Source: a virus
Length of the DNA stretch: 62,692 nucleotides
Direction: 5' to 3' (one strand)
IMG/VR virus record: IMGVR_UViG_3300047319_000963
Span: 1-62,692 of that record
Position 1 is the stretch's first letter, and each line of letters opens with the position of its first letter. The notes beneath the pieces are model-generated. The model was given only the letters and a program-made list of their open reading frames with translations, was not told the DNA's origin and ran no database searches. Position numbers and translations under genes: made by a program. This document shows, piece by piece, positions 1-8,166 of this stretch.

Positions 1-95
1 TCATCAATTCAGCGACCGACATCATCTCGATCTCTGAAGAAGAGAAGAAGCACCTGCGCAACAAGCTTGCGACGGCGCAACTGAATAAGAAGTGA
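1..95 (+). CDS. C-terminal end of membrane-anchored coiled-coil protein (rest at 62355-62660)
   Basis: The window opens inside the gene that is complete at 62355-62660. Reading from base 3, the frame gives the last 30 residues and ends in TGA at 93-95. The break is only where the circular genome was cut open, not a truncation. The stop overlaps the next start as TGATG. Confidence 0.85.
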   Translation, partial: INSATDIISISEEEKKHLRNKLATAQLNKK

Positions 96-127
96 TGAGC
101 CCTGAACTCCAAAAAGCATTTCGCGAG
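1..127. repeat. terminal direct repeat, left copy
   Basis: These 127 bases are identical to 62566-62692. A perfect repeat of exactly this length at both contig ends is typical of a circular molecule, or a circularly permuted phage genome, assembled with a k-mer of 127. It is probably an assembly overlap and not a biological terminal repeat. Confidence 0.93.
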
Positions 128-253
128 CTCGACGAAGAGCCCGAGGCCCAGCGTGCGCGCACCATTGAAGCCCTGCGCGCATATCTCGTGAGTGCTATGC
201 CCAGTCGTCGCACGTTTGATGTGTGCGTCGAGATAGTAAGTGCTGCGAAGTGA
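95..253 (+). CDS. small protein of unknown function (52 aa)
   Basis: I do not recognise this protein. It starts at ATG 95, overlapping the previous stop (TGATG), and ends at TGA 251-253, which overlaps the following GTG start. The product is charged and mostly helical, with a run of acidic residues near the N-terminus and no visible metal site or membrane segment. The overlaps on both sides are the main support for it being a real gene. Confidence 0.6.
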   Translation: MSPELQKAFRELDEEPEAQRARTIEALRAYLVSAMPSRRTFDVCVEIVSAAK

Positions 254-555
254 TAAATCGTCTCCGCTTCTGGCTCGCCGGCCTCATCGCTCCCCGAGTC
301 TTCTACTTGCCTGCGGGCAGTGAGCTCGACATGACCGCGCTCGCTCTAGGTACGCGGCTCATTCACTTGCCGCCCGAATTCCCGCCCGTTGCTATCTCTG
401 AAGCGGCGCTGACTACCATCGTCGCGCTTTATCGTTGGCACTGCCGAGAGTGCGCGCATGCATTCACGAACCCGCGGGCATACCAAACGCATGACTGCAA
501 GCTTTATCGAGACTCCCCCCTCGATGTACTTATTGACGTAAGCAATCTCGAGTAA
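250..555 (+). CDS. small protein with C-terminal zinc-finger-like motif
   Basis: The start is GTG 250, chosen because it overlaps the upstream stop as GTGA; a longer reading from 223 would overlap the previous gene more. The 101-residue product has a hydrophobic N-terminal third and near residues 72-91 a C-x2-C ... H-x-x-C cluster (WHCRECAHAF...YQTHDC) resembling a C2H2/C2HC zinc finger. A nucleic-acid-binding role is inferred only from that motif. Confidence 0.65.
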   Translation: MINRLRFWLAGLIAPRVFYLPAGSELDMTALALGTRLIHLPPEFPPVAISEAALTTIVALYRWHCRECAHAFTNPRAYQTHDCKLYRDSPLDVLIDVSNLE

Positions 556-569
556 AGGAACAAGCCCCA

Positions 570-932
570 ATGTGTTTAGACGCAACGATGTTCTTCGACA
601 AATCGTGGATCAAGCCAACCCCCGAGACACGCGCCGATGCATTCGTCGCGACAATCGAGGCCGACCTACAACAAGTTCATGACCGAGAAACTCAAAATCA
701 TCCGTATGAGTCCAGCCGCGCTAGCGGCAATCGCGGACGAGAGCACCGAGACCGTGTTCTGGTCCCAACCTACCAACCCTACGACCAATCGCAAAGCATG
801 CGTGACGTTCACTACGCCTACAGGCAAGTACTGGGCAGTGGCACCCCCGAGATACTACTGGGGCGCGAACGATGTTCACGGAGTTACCAAGCGCCTCGAC
901 GGGCGATGGTGTTGGATACTCAATACGCGTAA
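570..932 (+). CDS. N-terminal segment of a possibly frameshifted protein
   Basis: ATG 570 has a good ribosome site (AAGGAAC about ten bases upstream, the same element used at 4170). The first 35 or so codons look coding (MCLDATMFFDKSWIKP...). After about base 680 this frame becomes atypical, while the +1 frame reads as a good protein to 969. Either two genes overlap, or this is one protein joined by a +1 frameshift or a base error near 660-680. Only the first part of this frame is likely to be translated into real protein. Confidence 0.4.
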   Translation: MCLDATMFFDKSWIKPTPETRADAFVATIEADLQQVHDRETQNHPYESSRASGNRGREHRDRVLVPTYQPYDQSQSMRDVHYAYRQVLGSGTPEILLGRERCSRSYQAPRRAMVLDTQYA

Positions 933-969
933 CCCCATACTCACTCCGGGAATGGACACGTCCCTTTAG
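679..969 (+). CDS. unknown protein, or C-terminal part of a frameshifted gene (96 aa)
   Basis: This frame gives a well-behaved product: a short helical start (MTEKLKIIRMSPAALAAIAD) followed by an aromatic-rich beta region with tryptophans. ATG 679 has no clear ribosome site, whereas the overlapping frame starting at 570 does. This supports either translational coupling or a +1 frameshift. No family is recognised. Confidence 0.6.
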   Translation: MTEKLKIIRMSPAALAAIADESTETVFWSQPTNPTTNRKACVTFTTPTGKYWAVAPPRYYWGANDVHGVTKRLDGRWCWILNTRNPILTPGMDTSL

Positions 970-987
970 TTCCTACATATAAGCGGC

Positions 988-2739
988 ATGTCCATCCTCG
1001 CCGCTCTGCTAGAGCAAGCAGGTCACAGCCCCCAAACTACGCCCCGGCATTCAACGCTGGGGCGTATCTTTTTGTCCGAGCCTGTCGCCGAGTCCTTCGA
1101 ATTCGAGCGCATCGACAAGCTCCCCCGTCGCCGCTGGCACGCGTCACCCGAGCTCATCGACCGTCTCTCGGCGAAGTTCGCCAAAGTGCCCACCGCCCGC
1201 CTGTACCCGATGCAGGCGGCGGCGCTGGCTGAGTTCGAGGAACTGGGCCGCTTGAACGTCGTCGCCAGTCTTGGCGGCGGCAAGACGCTTGTCACCGCCC
1301 TGTTACAAGCCCGCCGCCCGCTCTTCCTCAATTACGCGCGGCTCATAGACAAGACGGTGCGCGAGTTCCGTGAGCTAGCTACGAATTGGCACATCTGTCA
1401 CAGCTACACTTTTCTATCTGTAGAGCGTCTGAGCCGCGCTGACTATGCTGACTACCTCGAGAGACTAGCTCCCGATCTAATAGTCATCGACGAAGCCCAC
1501 AGCCTCGCGAACCCGAACGGCGCGCGGTTTCGCCGCTTGCGCCGGTATAAGGACGCGCACCCGGAGGTGCCGATAATCCCGCTCACGGGAACGCCAGGCG
1601 AGTCGCTCAGCCAGTATTCCCACGTGCAAGAACTCGTGCTCGGCGAGGGTTCGCCCCTGCCACGCGAGCCCGACGTGATCCGCGAGTGGTGCGAGGCGCT
1701 TGATACGCGTGTCGTGGGCCAGCGCCGACCGCCTGGTGCACTAGCTAAATGGGCCGATAACCAGGATGACCTCAAACGAGTCCGCGAGGGCGTTGGCACG
1801 CGCGTCGAAGAGACGCCTGGCAACATCTACTCGCGCACTGCGGAGGCTATCGACTGTTCGATCTACGTCTCAGATCACAGGCTTGACATGGACCCTGCGA
1901 TGGATCAGCTGTGCGAGTCCGCCTGGCTGGACATGGTCCTGCCGGATGGACGCTGCTTCGAAGAGTTGTACAGCAAACCCCTTATTTTGAAGCAGTTGGG
2001 CGCTGGTTTCGCGAAGGTGCTGGATCCCGCGCCGCCGCTCGAATGGCGCGAAGCCCGGTCTCTCTGGTCGTCCTTCGTGCGCGCGATCGTGAGCGACGAA
2101 GCAACTTACGGGCTCGACACGCCCGCCCAAGTGAGTGCCGCCGTTCGCTGCGGGCAAATCGACGACGGTGGGCTGTTAGCCAACTGGCGCGCGATCGAGC
2201 CGACCTTCACGCCATGCACAAAGACTGCATGGTTTGACTTGAGTGTTTTAACATTTGCTGCAATATGGTTGACCCGAGAGAAGGGCCTGTGCTGGGTGAC
2301 ACAACCTACGGTGGGCCGTAGGCTTGCCGAGCTCAGCGGGCTGCCGTTCTTTCACGCCAACGGGAATGATTCGCAGCATGGATCGATCGAAGCCTACCGC
2401 GCGAATACCGGTGCAATCCTCGCGGTCCGACCAAATATGCTGGGCCGGAACCTACAGCGGTGGCACAAGAACCTATATGTCACCCCACCATCCTCTGCGC
2501 TGGAGCTCGACCAGTCAATAGGGCGCACGGCCCGTCGAGGGCAAATGCAGCCGACCGTCGACGTGACGTTCGTGCTCACCGTCCGAGAGAACTGGGAAGC
2601 GATAACGTCCGCTCGGATGGGCGCCGTCGCCGAGAAGGCACTCGGCAAGAACGATTCCTCGCGCCTGCTGCTATGCGACTGGTGCGTGAGCGATTTGCAA
2701 ACCGTAAACCGATGGGATGGCCCGCGATGGCAGCGCTAA
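988..2739 (+). CDS. SNF2-like superfamily 2 DNA helicase/translocase
   Basis: This 583-residue protein has the SF2 ATPase motifs in order: Walker A SLGGGKT at residues 94-100, DEAH at 168-171, a motif III-like LTGTP at 199-203, and motif VI QSIGRTARRGQ at about 509-519. The spacing and C-terminal half resemble phage SNF2-type helicases, which remodel DNA during replication or recombination. It heads the replication operon and overlaps the next gene by 13 bases. A 47-residue segment precedes the helicase core. The exact substrate cannot be told from sequence. Confidence 0.88.
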   Translation: MSILAALLEQAGHSPQTTPRHSTLGRIFLSEPVAESFEFERIDKLPRRRWHASPELIDRLSAKFAKVPTARLYPMQAAALAEFEELGRLNVVASLGGGKTLVTALLQARRPLFLNYARLIDKTVREFRELATNWHICHSYTFLSVERLSRADYADYLERLAPDLIVIDEAHSLANPNGARFRRLRRYKDAHPEVPIIPLTGTPGESLSQYSHVQELVLGEGSPLPREPDVIREWCEALDTRVVGQRRPPGALAKWADNQDDLKRVREGVGTRVEETPGNIYSRTAEAIDCSIYVSDHRLDMDPAMDQLCESAWLDMVLPDGRCFEELYSKPLILKQLGAGFAKVLDPAPPLEWREARSLWSSFVRAIVSDEATYGLDTPAQVSAAVRCGQIDDGGLLANWRAIEPTFTPCTKTAWFDLSVLTFAAIWLTREKGLCWVTQPTVGRRLAELSGLPFFHANGNDSQHGSIEAYRANTGAILAVRPNMLGRNLQRWHKNLYVTPPSSALELDQSIGRTARRGQMQPTVDVTFVLTVRENWEAITSARMGAVAEKALGKNDSSRLLLCDWCVSDLQTVNRWDGPRWQR

Positions 2740-2924
2740 AACTCAGTGTCACGGAGTACGACTGGCTCATGCACGCGCAGGAACAAGGCCCCGAGGGCTT
2801 CGTCGTGCACAGGCTCATCAACACGTTGTGCCGGCTGGCAAAGCTCGGCTACCTCGAGCGCGATGCGCACGATCCAATGCGTTGGCGCATCACGAGTATC
2901 GGTAGCGCTGCCTGCCGAAACTGA
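2727..2924 (+). CDS. small winged-helix-like protein (65 aa)
   Basis: ATG 2727 lies inside the end of the helicase gene, suggesting coupling. The product reads as two helices followed by a strand-turn (RLAKLGYLERD...RWRIT), the layout of a small winged-helix domain such as those that judge 'old/new' in repressors. No catalytic motif is seen. A DNA-binding or helicase-accessory role is an inference. Confidence 0.6.
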   Translation: MAALKLSVTEYDWLMHAQEQGPEGFVVHRLINTLCRLAKLGYLERDAHDPMRWRITSIGSAACRN

Positions 2925-2939
2925 GTAACTCGTACAGGT

Positions 2940-2969
2940 TTGTACAGTCGCGAAAGCGTGACATATACA
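2940..2969 (+). promoter_or_regulatory. possible sigma70-like promoter for the replication genes
   Basis: TTGTAC (2940-2945) and TATACA (2964-2969) are separated by 18 bases and lie immediately before ATG 2974. The downstream gene has no Shine-Dalgarno sequence, so the transcript would be leaderless or nearly so. Each box departs from consensus. Confidence 0.3.
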
Positions 2970-2973
2970 GTGA

Positions 2974-3528
2974 ATGGGAGTTTTCGCACAACGCGACCTG
3001 AACAAAGCGAACGCTAGTTCCGGCGGCAACTACATCAATCATCCGGGTAACTATGAGTGTCTGATTGTTGGATGGAAGTCCATCAACACGAAGGCACGCA
3101 TCCAGGCACTCATCGTCGATCTGAAGATCTTGAGCGCGGACACCGACGCGTATCCAGTCGGCTCGGTCCGCAATCACTATCTCGCCGAAGACGATGTCAT
3201 GTTCGACGGCAAATCCAAGAACATCTTGGTCGCAGCGATGGGCCTAAGTGATGGGCTCGACACTGACAAGATCGAGAACGAGAACTGGTACGAGGTGCTC
3301 GAGGCAAGCATTCGCCCGCCCTCATGTTTCTTGAACCGTAAGATCAAGCTGTGTGCGACGCACGACTTCAAGGCGGACGGCAAGAAGAAGTTGAAGAAGA
3401 ACCCGGCACTCGCAGCCGATCCCGAGTTCGTCAAGGAGTACCAGTTCTTGAAGCGCGAGTTCTTCGCGCACGACGAGACGCGTGAGAATGCGTTGAAACT
3501 AGCAGCCCAGCCAAAGGCAAAGAAATGA
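2974..3528 (+). CDS. ssDNA-binding protein-like (DUF2815 type)
   Basis: The 184-residue product resembles the DUF2815 family, phage single-stranded-DNA-binding proteins found beside DNA polymerase genes. It begins with a strand-rich core (NYINHPGNYECLIVGWKS...) and ends in a lysine-rich tail (LKLAAQPKAKK). The context between a helicase and a family A polymerase supports a replication role. It ends in ATGA shared with the next start. Confidence 0.65.
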   Translation: MGVFAQRDLNKANASSGGNYINHPGNYECLIVGWKSINTKARIQALIVDLKILSADTDAYPVGSVRNHYLAEDDVMFDGKSKNILVAAMGLSDGLDTDKIENENWYEVLEASIRPPSCFLNRKIKLCATHDFKADGKKKLKKNPALAADPEFVKEYQFLKREFFAHDETRENALKLAAQPKAKK

Positions 3529-3695
3529 ACTGGACGACAGAGATCTACCAGCTGTTGCGTGAAGCTCGGTTCTCGTTGATTCGTTTTGAAGAAGACGAAG
3601 ACGTCGAGGCGTTGGACGACACGATCGACATGTTGGTCGACATCCAAGCCTTGGTCGATCCAGCAGATAGTGTCGAAGCACCTCCCCTCGATTGA
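3525..3695 (+). CDS. small acidic protein (56 aa)
   Basis: ATG 3525 overlaps the upstream TGA. The product is strongly acidic in its middle (RFEEDEDVEALDDTIDMLVDIQ) and predicted helical. It is too short for the main gene-size cut-offs, but the overlap and codon choice support it. Function unknown; acidic partners of ssDNA-binding proteins are one possibility. Confidence 0.6.
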   Translation: MNWTTEIYQLLREARFSLIRFEEDEDVEALDDTIDMLVDIQALVDPADSVEAPPLD

Positions 3696-4158
3696 AGACC
3701 GGTTGCTCTACCGGTGCGTAAGCGAAACACGCTGGCGCAAACTGAAGCAAGATGATTTCTGTCGGCTGTACGCGGACGAGATCGGCGACATCCTCGACGC
3801 CGTACTCAGCACCCACCACCTCGACTCGTGCAGCATCTACGTACTAGAGAACGGCCTTGCGGTCCTCGAAGCTCCCCAAGGCCGTTTCTCGCTTTTCGAA
3901 ACATACGAGCGCTGTCGGGCTCGTGACCATATCAACGCTTGGGCGGACTTCGCCCGCGGGTATTGGACACTCGACACGCCACAGAACCCGGGTCTTTACG
4001 TAGTAAAGCCTCTTGACCACGTCAAACAGTCAGTACGTGAACTACGCCGTGTGCGCGAACGACTCAGGGACGTGACACCGGGGCCGGTGCCTCGTGTCGG
4101 CCTTGTGTCTGAGTGGCGCGGCTATTGGTGGTTACCGAAGTTGCCCTCGTTACCGTAA
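3670..4158 (+). CDS. unknown protein (about 162 aa)
   Basis: GTG 3670 is the only plausible start in this frame; upstream sequence in frame shadows the preceding gene. The protein looks globular, with basic helices (RELRRVRERLRD) near the C-terminus and a tryptophan-rich end (WRGYWWLPKLP). No family is recognised. It sits between ssDNA-binding-like and coiled-coil genes in the replication operon. Confidence 0.55.
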   Translation: MSKHLPSIEDRLLYRCVSETRWRKLKQDDFCRLYADEIGDILDAVLSTHHLDSCSIYVLENGLAVLEAPQGRFSLFETYERCRARDHINAWADFARGYWTLDTPQNPGLYVVKPLDHVKQSVRELRRVRERLRDVTPGPVPRVGLVSEWRGYWWLPKLPSLP

Positions 4159-4169
4159 AGGAACAAGTC

Positions 4170-4427
4170 ATGTCAGACACGAACATTGCCTCGTTACAGA
4201 AGCTCAACACGCGTCTCAACAACGAAGCGACTTTGTACGCCGACACGTTGCTCGCCCGAATACACGAGGGCAGCGAACTCGAGGAACACTACGAAGGTGA
4301 GCTCGCCGCAGCCGCTGTGTCTTACAATCGGCTGCTCTGCGAGAACGCATCGTTGAAGATGCGTATCGACGTGCTCGAGGGCTTGCTCCGGCCCGTGAAC
4401 ATCATCTCGTACCCGGATGAAACATGA
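4170..4427 (+). CDS. small coiled-coil protein (85 aa)
   Basis: ATG 4170 follows AAAGGAACAAG, a good ribosome site. The product is almost entirely helical with heptad-like leucines through residues 8-75 and ends in a short non-helical tail. No enzymatic motif. It overlaps the next gene by ATGA. Confidence 0.65.
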   Translation: MSDTNIASLQKLNTRLNNEATLYADTLLARIHEGSELEEHYEGELAAAAVSYNRLLCENASLKMRIDVLEGLLRPVNIISYPDET

Positions 4428-4612
4428 ACCTCAAGGAAGCTCTACTCTTCCGTACTTGGTCGTCACTACTCGTCGGCGAGCACGACCAGCCATTGTTCCC
4501 GTGGATGGCGCGCGTCGACCTCGAGCGCTTGGCACTCTGGCTCGCGAAACACGACACAAGCCTGGTGTGGACCTGTGACTATGAGGATCTAAGGAAGTGT
4601 TGTGCTGAATGA
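4424..4612 (+). CDS. unknown small protein (62 aa)
   Basis: It is linked by ATGA overlaps on both sides. The product has a leucine/tryptophan-rich amphipathic helix (FPWMARVDLERLALWLAKHD) and ends in a CC pair. I do not recognise it; operon position next to the DNA polymerase is the only clue. Confidence 0.6.
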   Translation: MNLKEALLFRTWSSLLVGEHDQPLFPWMARVDLERLALWLAKHDTSLVWTCDYEDLRKCCAE

Positions 4613-4797
4613 CCTGGCAGACGGTCAAGAACGTCAAAGCGTTCTTAGCTGACAAGGGCACGAAGCGCGTACGTGACGCGCACTCACTCAAGAAACGCGT
4701 TGCTCACTGGCCGTATTGTGAGCACTGCGGACTGGTTGCTTTGAAGAACGATGTTAGCCGACGAGCACTTGCGGCGCAGTGTGTGGTGCATGAATGA
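4609..4797 (+). CDS. small basic protein with CxxC-like zinc motif (62 aa)
   Basis: ATGA overlaps tie it to both neighbours, the next being DNA polymerase. The N-terminal half is lysine/arginine-rich; the middle holds YCEHCGL, with a later cysteine and histidine (QCVVHE) that could complete a metal site. A nucleic-acid-binding role is inferred. Confidence 0.6.
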   Translation: MTWQTVKNVKAFLADKGTKRVRDAHSLKKRVAHWPYCEHCGLVALKNDVSRRALAAQCVVHE

Positions 4798-6749
4798 AGT
4801 TATTCGCCGTCGATACTGAGACCGCGCCCATAAGCCGCGGCGCAGATATCGCCCCCCGTCTCGCCTGTGTAACCCACTGTGACGACAGCTTCGAGCCTCA
4901 GATCTTGCACTGGACTGAGGCAGAAGACTTCCTCACCTACGTCTACGACGAATGCGAATCCACGTGGGCGAATGGGACCTTCGATCAGTGGGTACTCATC
5001 CGCGCCTTCCCGCAGCTCAAGCCCCGTATCTGGCGGGCGCACGAAGAGGGGCGCGTGCACGACGTACAGCTACGCCAGCGGCTGATCGATCTCGGCACGG
5101 GCCAGCTCGAAGGTTTCAGAGCAGCCGAAGACGAGAAGGTCAAGTTCTCGTATAGCCTCGCAGCTCTTTACGAGCGGCATGGTTTCGGCACGCTCGACAA
5201 GAGCGCTGATACGTGGCGCCTGCGCTACTCCGAGCTCATCGACACGCCCCTCGCGCTATGGCCGAAGGACGCGATCACGTACGCCGTGCTCGATGCGAAG
5301 GCCACGCTCCAAGTTCATCGGGCCGAAGATCACTGGGCCGATCTGCTCAACGATGGCCCAAGGCAAGCTTACTACGCCTTCGCGCGGCGCAAGATGGTGC
5401 ACCGGGGCGTCATCACTGACGGCGCCACCTGTGACTTGTACCTGTCGGAAGTCGAAGCCGAGATCGAGAAGGCCCGGCACACGTTGCTCGCCCACGGTCT
5501 GTTACGTGGCGACTACGACTTCGACGACAAGAGCAAGCGCGTTCCACCCAGCAAGGTCGGGAGCAAAGACACGAAGCGTGCGCGCGCCAGGATGGAACGC
5601 GTCTGCGCCGAAGCTGGCATCGAGGTCAAAAAGACCCCCAAAGAGGGCGTCTGTCTCAACGCAGAAGCAACGCGTGACAGCGGCGATCCCGTCCTCCGAG
5701 CGTACTCGCTCTACACGAGCGCCGATACGACGATCAAGAAAGTGACGATGCTCAAGGAAGGTAGCAAGGGCCTCCCGCTTCAGACTGAGTTCGTGAACTT
5801 GCTCGAGAACGGGCGGTGTAGCACACGCATCCCCAAGCTCTACGTCGGCGTGCAGATGCAGAATCTGCCCAAGGTCGGGCGCATGCGTAACTGCTTCGTT
5901 GCGCGCCCTGGCTACGCGTTCGTCGACATCGACTACGCGATGCATGAGCTCGTGACTGTAGCTCAGGCGCAGATATGGCTCGGTGCTAGTCACAAGCTCG
6001 CGGACGCTTTGAACACGGGCCGGGACGTGCACTGCGACGTGGGCTGTGGACTGATGGGCGTGTCTTACGAGGACATGCTCGCGAACAAGAAACAGAAAGC
6101 GTACGCGTTACATCGGGACGCCTCAAAGCGAATTAACTTCGGCGGGTGGGGTGTGATGTCGGTGCGCCGCCTTCGCGCAACGATGAACAAGGAACGGCGC
6201 GACGGTGATCCCCTCATCGACGATCGGCGAGCCGGCGAGATCATGCGAGCGTGGGAAGCACGCTGGGAACCAGAGGCATACTTCGATGCCGTCGCCAACT
6301 TCTTCCCCGACAGAGACCGATGGGCACTCGGTGCAATCAGACAGTTCATCAGTGATCGAGTACGCGCGTATATATCGTTTCCTGATGCGTGCAACGGGCT
6401 CTTCTCTGGCCTCGCCGCCGACGCCGCAGCAGCAGCCTATACAGCTGTATGCCGCGCATGTGAGCTCGCCCGTCCGGGTGATCCGCTATATGACTGTCAT
6501 CCGGTACTAACAGTGCACGACTCGATCGTTCTGGAAGTTCCGTTAGCTACGCTGCACGTGAGCGCGACCGAAGCTACAAGGATCTATGTCGAGGTCGGCC
6601 AGAGTTATACACCTGACGTATTGCTGAGAGCAGAACCTGCAGCGACGTTAATGTTAGACAAAGACGCAGAGCCGGTGTACATAAATGGGGAGCTGAATCT
6701 ATGGACAAACCAACGCTCAACCGTGCGCTCTCACGTATCAGCGGCCTAA
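4794..6749 (+). CDS. family A DNA polymerase with 3'-5' exonuclease domain
   Basis: The 651-residue protein carries a DEDD exonuclease domain: DTET at residues 7-10, N60/D64 in WANGTFDQW, and the third motif YAVLD around 162-166. The polymerase domain follows: motif A FVDIDYAMHEL near 377-387, motif B RDASKRINFGGWG near 440, motif C VHDSIVLE near 574. It is expected to be the phage replicative polymerase. Motif A differs from the usual DxSQIELR, and motif C has HDS where most have HDE. There is no 5' nuclease domain, as is normal for phage enzymes. Confidence 0.95.
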   Translation: MKLFAVDTETAPISRGADIAPRLACVTHCDDSFEPQILHWTEAEDFLTYVYDECESTWANGTFDQWVLIRAFPQLKPRIWRAHEEGRVHDVQLRQRLIDLGTGQLEGFRAAEDEKVKFSYSLAALYERHGFGTLDKSADTWRLRYSELIDTPLALWPKDAITYAVLDAKATLQVHRAEDHWADLLNDGPRQAYYAFARRKMVHRGVITDGATCDLYLSEVEAEIEKARHTLLAHGLLRGDYDFDDKSKRVPPSKVGSKDTKRARARMERVCAEAGIEVKKTPKEGVCLNAEATRDSGDPVLRAYSLYTSADTTIKKVTMLKEGSKGLPLQTEFVNLLENGRCSTRIPKLYVGVQMQNLPKVGRMRNCFVARPGYAFVDIDYAMHELVTVAQAQIWLGASHKLADALNTGRDVHCDVGCGLMGVSYEDMLANKKQKAYALHRDASKRINFGGWGVMSVRRLRATMNKERRDGDPLIDDRRAGEIMRAWEARWEPEAYFDAVANFFPDRDRWALGAIRQFISDRVRAYISFPDACNGLFSGLAADAAAAAYTAVCRACELARPGDPLYDCHPVLTVHDSIVLEVPLATLHVSATEATRIYVEVGQSYTPDVLLRAEPAATLMLDKDAEPVYINGELNLWTNQRSTVRSHVSAA

Positions 6750-6907
6750 GTAATCACAGCTGGTCAGGACTCTCTCTTTTAGAAGGCGCGGCACTTGTAT
6801 GCGCCGAAGAGATCACGCGCCTGCACGTAGGCATCATCGACTGTTTGAAGAACGAACCAGTCGACAAGGACAAGTTGATAGCACTGTTGTATGGCGACGA
6901 AGTCTGA
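6701..6907 (+). CDS. unknown small helical protein (68 aa)
   Basis: It begins 49 bases inside the end of the polymerase gene and overlaps the VRR-NUC gene by 17 bases. It is predicted helical and has no recognised motif. The compact packing supports it being real. Confidence 0.6.
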   Translation: MDKPTLNRALSRISGLSNHSWSGLSLLEGAALVCAEEITRLHVGIIDCLKNEPVDKDKLIALLYGDEV

Positions 6908-7226
6908 GTACCTAGAACACTTGCAAGTCGCGTCGTGGTTACGAGTGAAAGGCTGGCGCTTTCATCACTCTCCCAACGAGACTTACACGACGAGTTTCAA
7001 GCAGAAGATGATGAACAAGCGAAAAGGCGTGAGCCCCGGCTTCCCCGACTTGTTGGTCCTCACGCCCCGCAGCGGGCTCGTGTTCATCGAGCTCAAGCGC
7101 ACCAAGGGCGGGCAAGTGTCAGACGCGCAAGAGGATTGGATCGGCGCGCTCAACGTTGCGAACTACCCCGCGCGAGTGTGCCGCGGCGCGAAGGAAGCGA
7201 TCGAGTTTTTGGAAGGTTACCTATGA
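6891..7226 (+). CDS. VRR-NUC domain nuclease
   Basis: This 111-residue stand-alone domain matches the VRR-NUC family of PD-(D/E)xK nucleases: PGFPD with D53, then IELKR with E67 and K69, then a conserved QVSDAQ. Phage VRR-NUC proteins are structure-specific nucleases, thought to act on branched DNA during replication or recombination, and commonly sit near helicases and polymerases as here. Length is normal for the family. Confidence 0.9.
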   Translation: MATKSEYLEHLQVASWLRVKGWRFHHSPNETYTTSFKQKMMNKRKGVSPGFPDLLVLTPRSGLVFIELKRTKGGQVSDAQEDWIGALNVANYPARVCRGAKEAIEFLEGYL

Positions 7227-7396
7227 CACGAAATCAAGCGAACGAATTACTCATAGCGTGCCAAGCACTCGTCACAGTCTACGCCGAAGACATCGACGAG
7301 GGCGAGCTGCCGGACGCACTCGACGCTCTCATTGCTGAGGTCCAGATTCTTGTCGAAGAGATCGAGATCGGTGAAGACGAGGGGGACGACGAATGA
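7223..7396 (+). CDS. small acidic helical protein (57 aa)
   Basis: It starts at ATG 7223, overlapping the nuclease stop. The product is a single helical stretch ending in a strongly acidic tail (EEIEIGEDEGDDE). Function unknown. It could be a DNA-mimic-type or partner protein, but only the charge supports this. Confidence 0.6.
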   Translation: MTRNQANELLIACQALVTVYAEDIDEGELPDALDALIAEVQILVEEIEIGEDEGDDE

Positions 7397-7554
7397 TCTG
7401 GATCATCTTGGGACTGTTCTATTTGGCCGCCGCTGCCGGCTGCTTCATCTACCTCTGGGAGAACGAACGCAAAACCATGCGCTGGTACGAGCTCGTGCTG
7501 GGCGCATTGGTCTGGCCGTACATCATCTACGCGTTGGCTTCCGGTGAACTCTAA
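7393..7554 (+). CDS. small membrane protein with two TM segments (53 aa)
   Basis: ATG 7393 overlaps the previous stop. Residues 2-21 (WIILGLFYLAAAAGCFIYLW) and about 33-50 are hydrophobic, joined by a basic linker (ENERKTMRW). A holin-like role is possible from size and topology, but nothing else supports it. Confidence 0.6.
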   Translation: MIWIILGLFYLAAAAGCFIYLWENERKTMRWYELVLGALVWPYIIYALASGEL

Positions 7555-7948
7555 GCCCACAAATCCCAAGGACTTGGCAGGTACAGCCCGCGCACCCCTG
7601 CACATGATCCCCGTCGTGGCTCTCGTCGAAGAGTCGCTCGCGTACTTGGAGGGCGCGCTCAAGTACGGCGCGTGCAATTGGATGACCGATGGCGTTCGAG
7701 CTTCCGTGTACGTATCGGCTTGCGCGAGGCATGTGTTCAAGTGGTTCTTTGGGCAAGAACGCGACCCAGTCACGGGCGTGCACCATCTCGCGTCCGCGCG
7801 CGCGTGCCTCGGGATCTTGCTCGATGCTGAGCAACGGGCAGTGCTCAGAGATGACCGCCCGCCCGCCCAGCCTCGCACCGATGAGTTGTTTGCGAATGCA
7901 GAGACCGTAGCCAAGAAACTATTCGAATTGTACGGAGACAAGAAATGA
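7544..7948 (+). CDS. DUF5664 (dATP/dGTP diphosphohydrolase N-terminal-like) protein
   Basis: GTG 7544 overlaps the upstream gene. The 134-residue product matches DUF5664: NPKD near the N-terminus, PLHMIPVVAL, ALKYGACNW, an RH ... W segment and DPVTGVHHLASARACL. The family includes nucleotide pyrophosphohydrolases that remove dATP/dGTP (MazZ-like). Together with the deoxyribonucleotidase at 10634 it suggests control of nucleotide pools. Confidence 0.78.
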   Translation: MNSKPTNPKDLAGTARAPLHMIPVVALVEESLAYLEGALKYGACNWMTDGVRASVYVSACARHVFKWFFGQERDPVTGVHHLASARACLGILLDAEQRAVLRDDRPPAQPRTDELFANAETVAKKLFELYGDKK

Positions 7949-8166
7949 CAACGACACAATGGTTCAAGGATCGTATCGCGTTTCTCGAGGCGCAAGTTGC
8001 GACGCTCGAGTCAGAACTCGCTACAGCGCAGGCGGGGGTCGAGTCCGAGGCTGAGAAGGCAGCGGAGCTGATAGCTCAAGCACGCGTCGCTGAGGTTTTG
8101 GCGCAGCTCGAACAACTCAAGCAAGAACTTCAAGAGGCTAAGGACGCGCTCGAGGACGTGACATGA
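7945..8166 (+). CDS. coiled-coil protein (73 aa)
   Basis: It overlaps both neighbours by ATGA. After a short lead the whole chain is a heptad-patterned helix rich in Ala, Glu, Gln and Leu (residues 9-70), a clear coiled coil. No other motif. A structural or scaffold role cannot be specified. Confidence 0.65.
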   Translation: MTTTQWFKDRIAFLEAQVATLESELATAQAGVESEAEKAAELIAQARVAEVLAQLEQLKQELQEAKDALEDVT

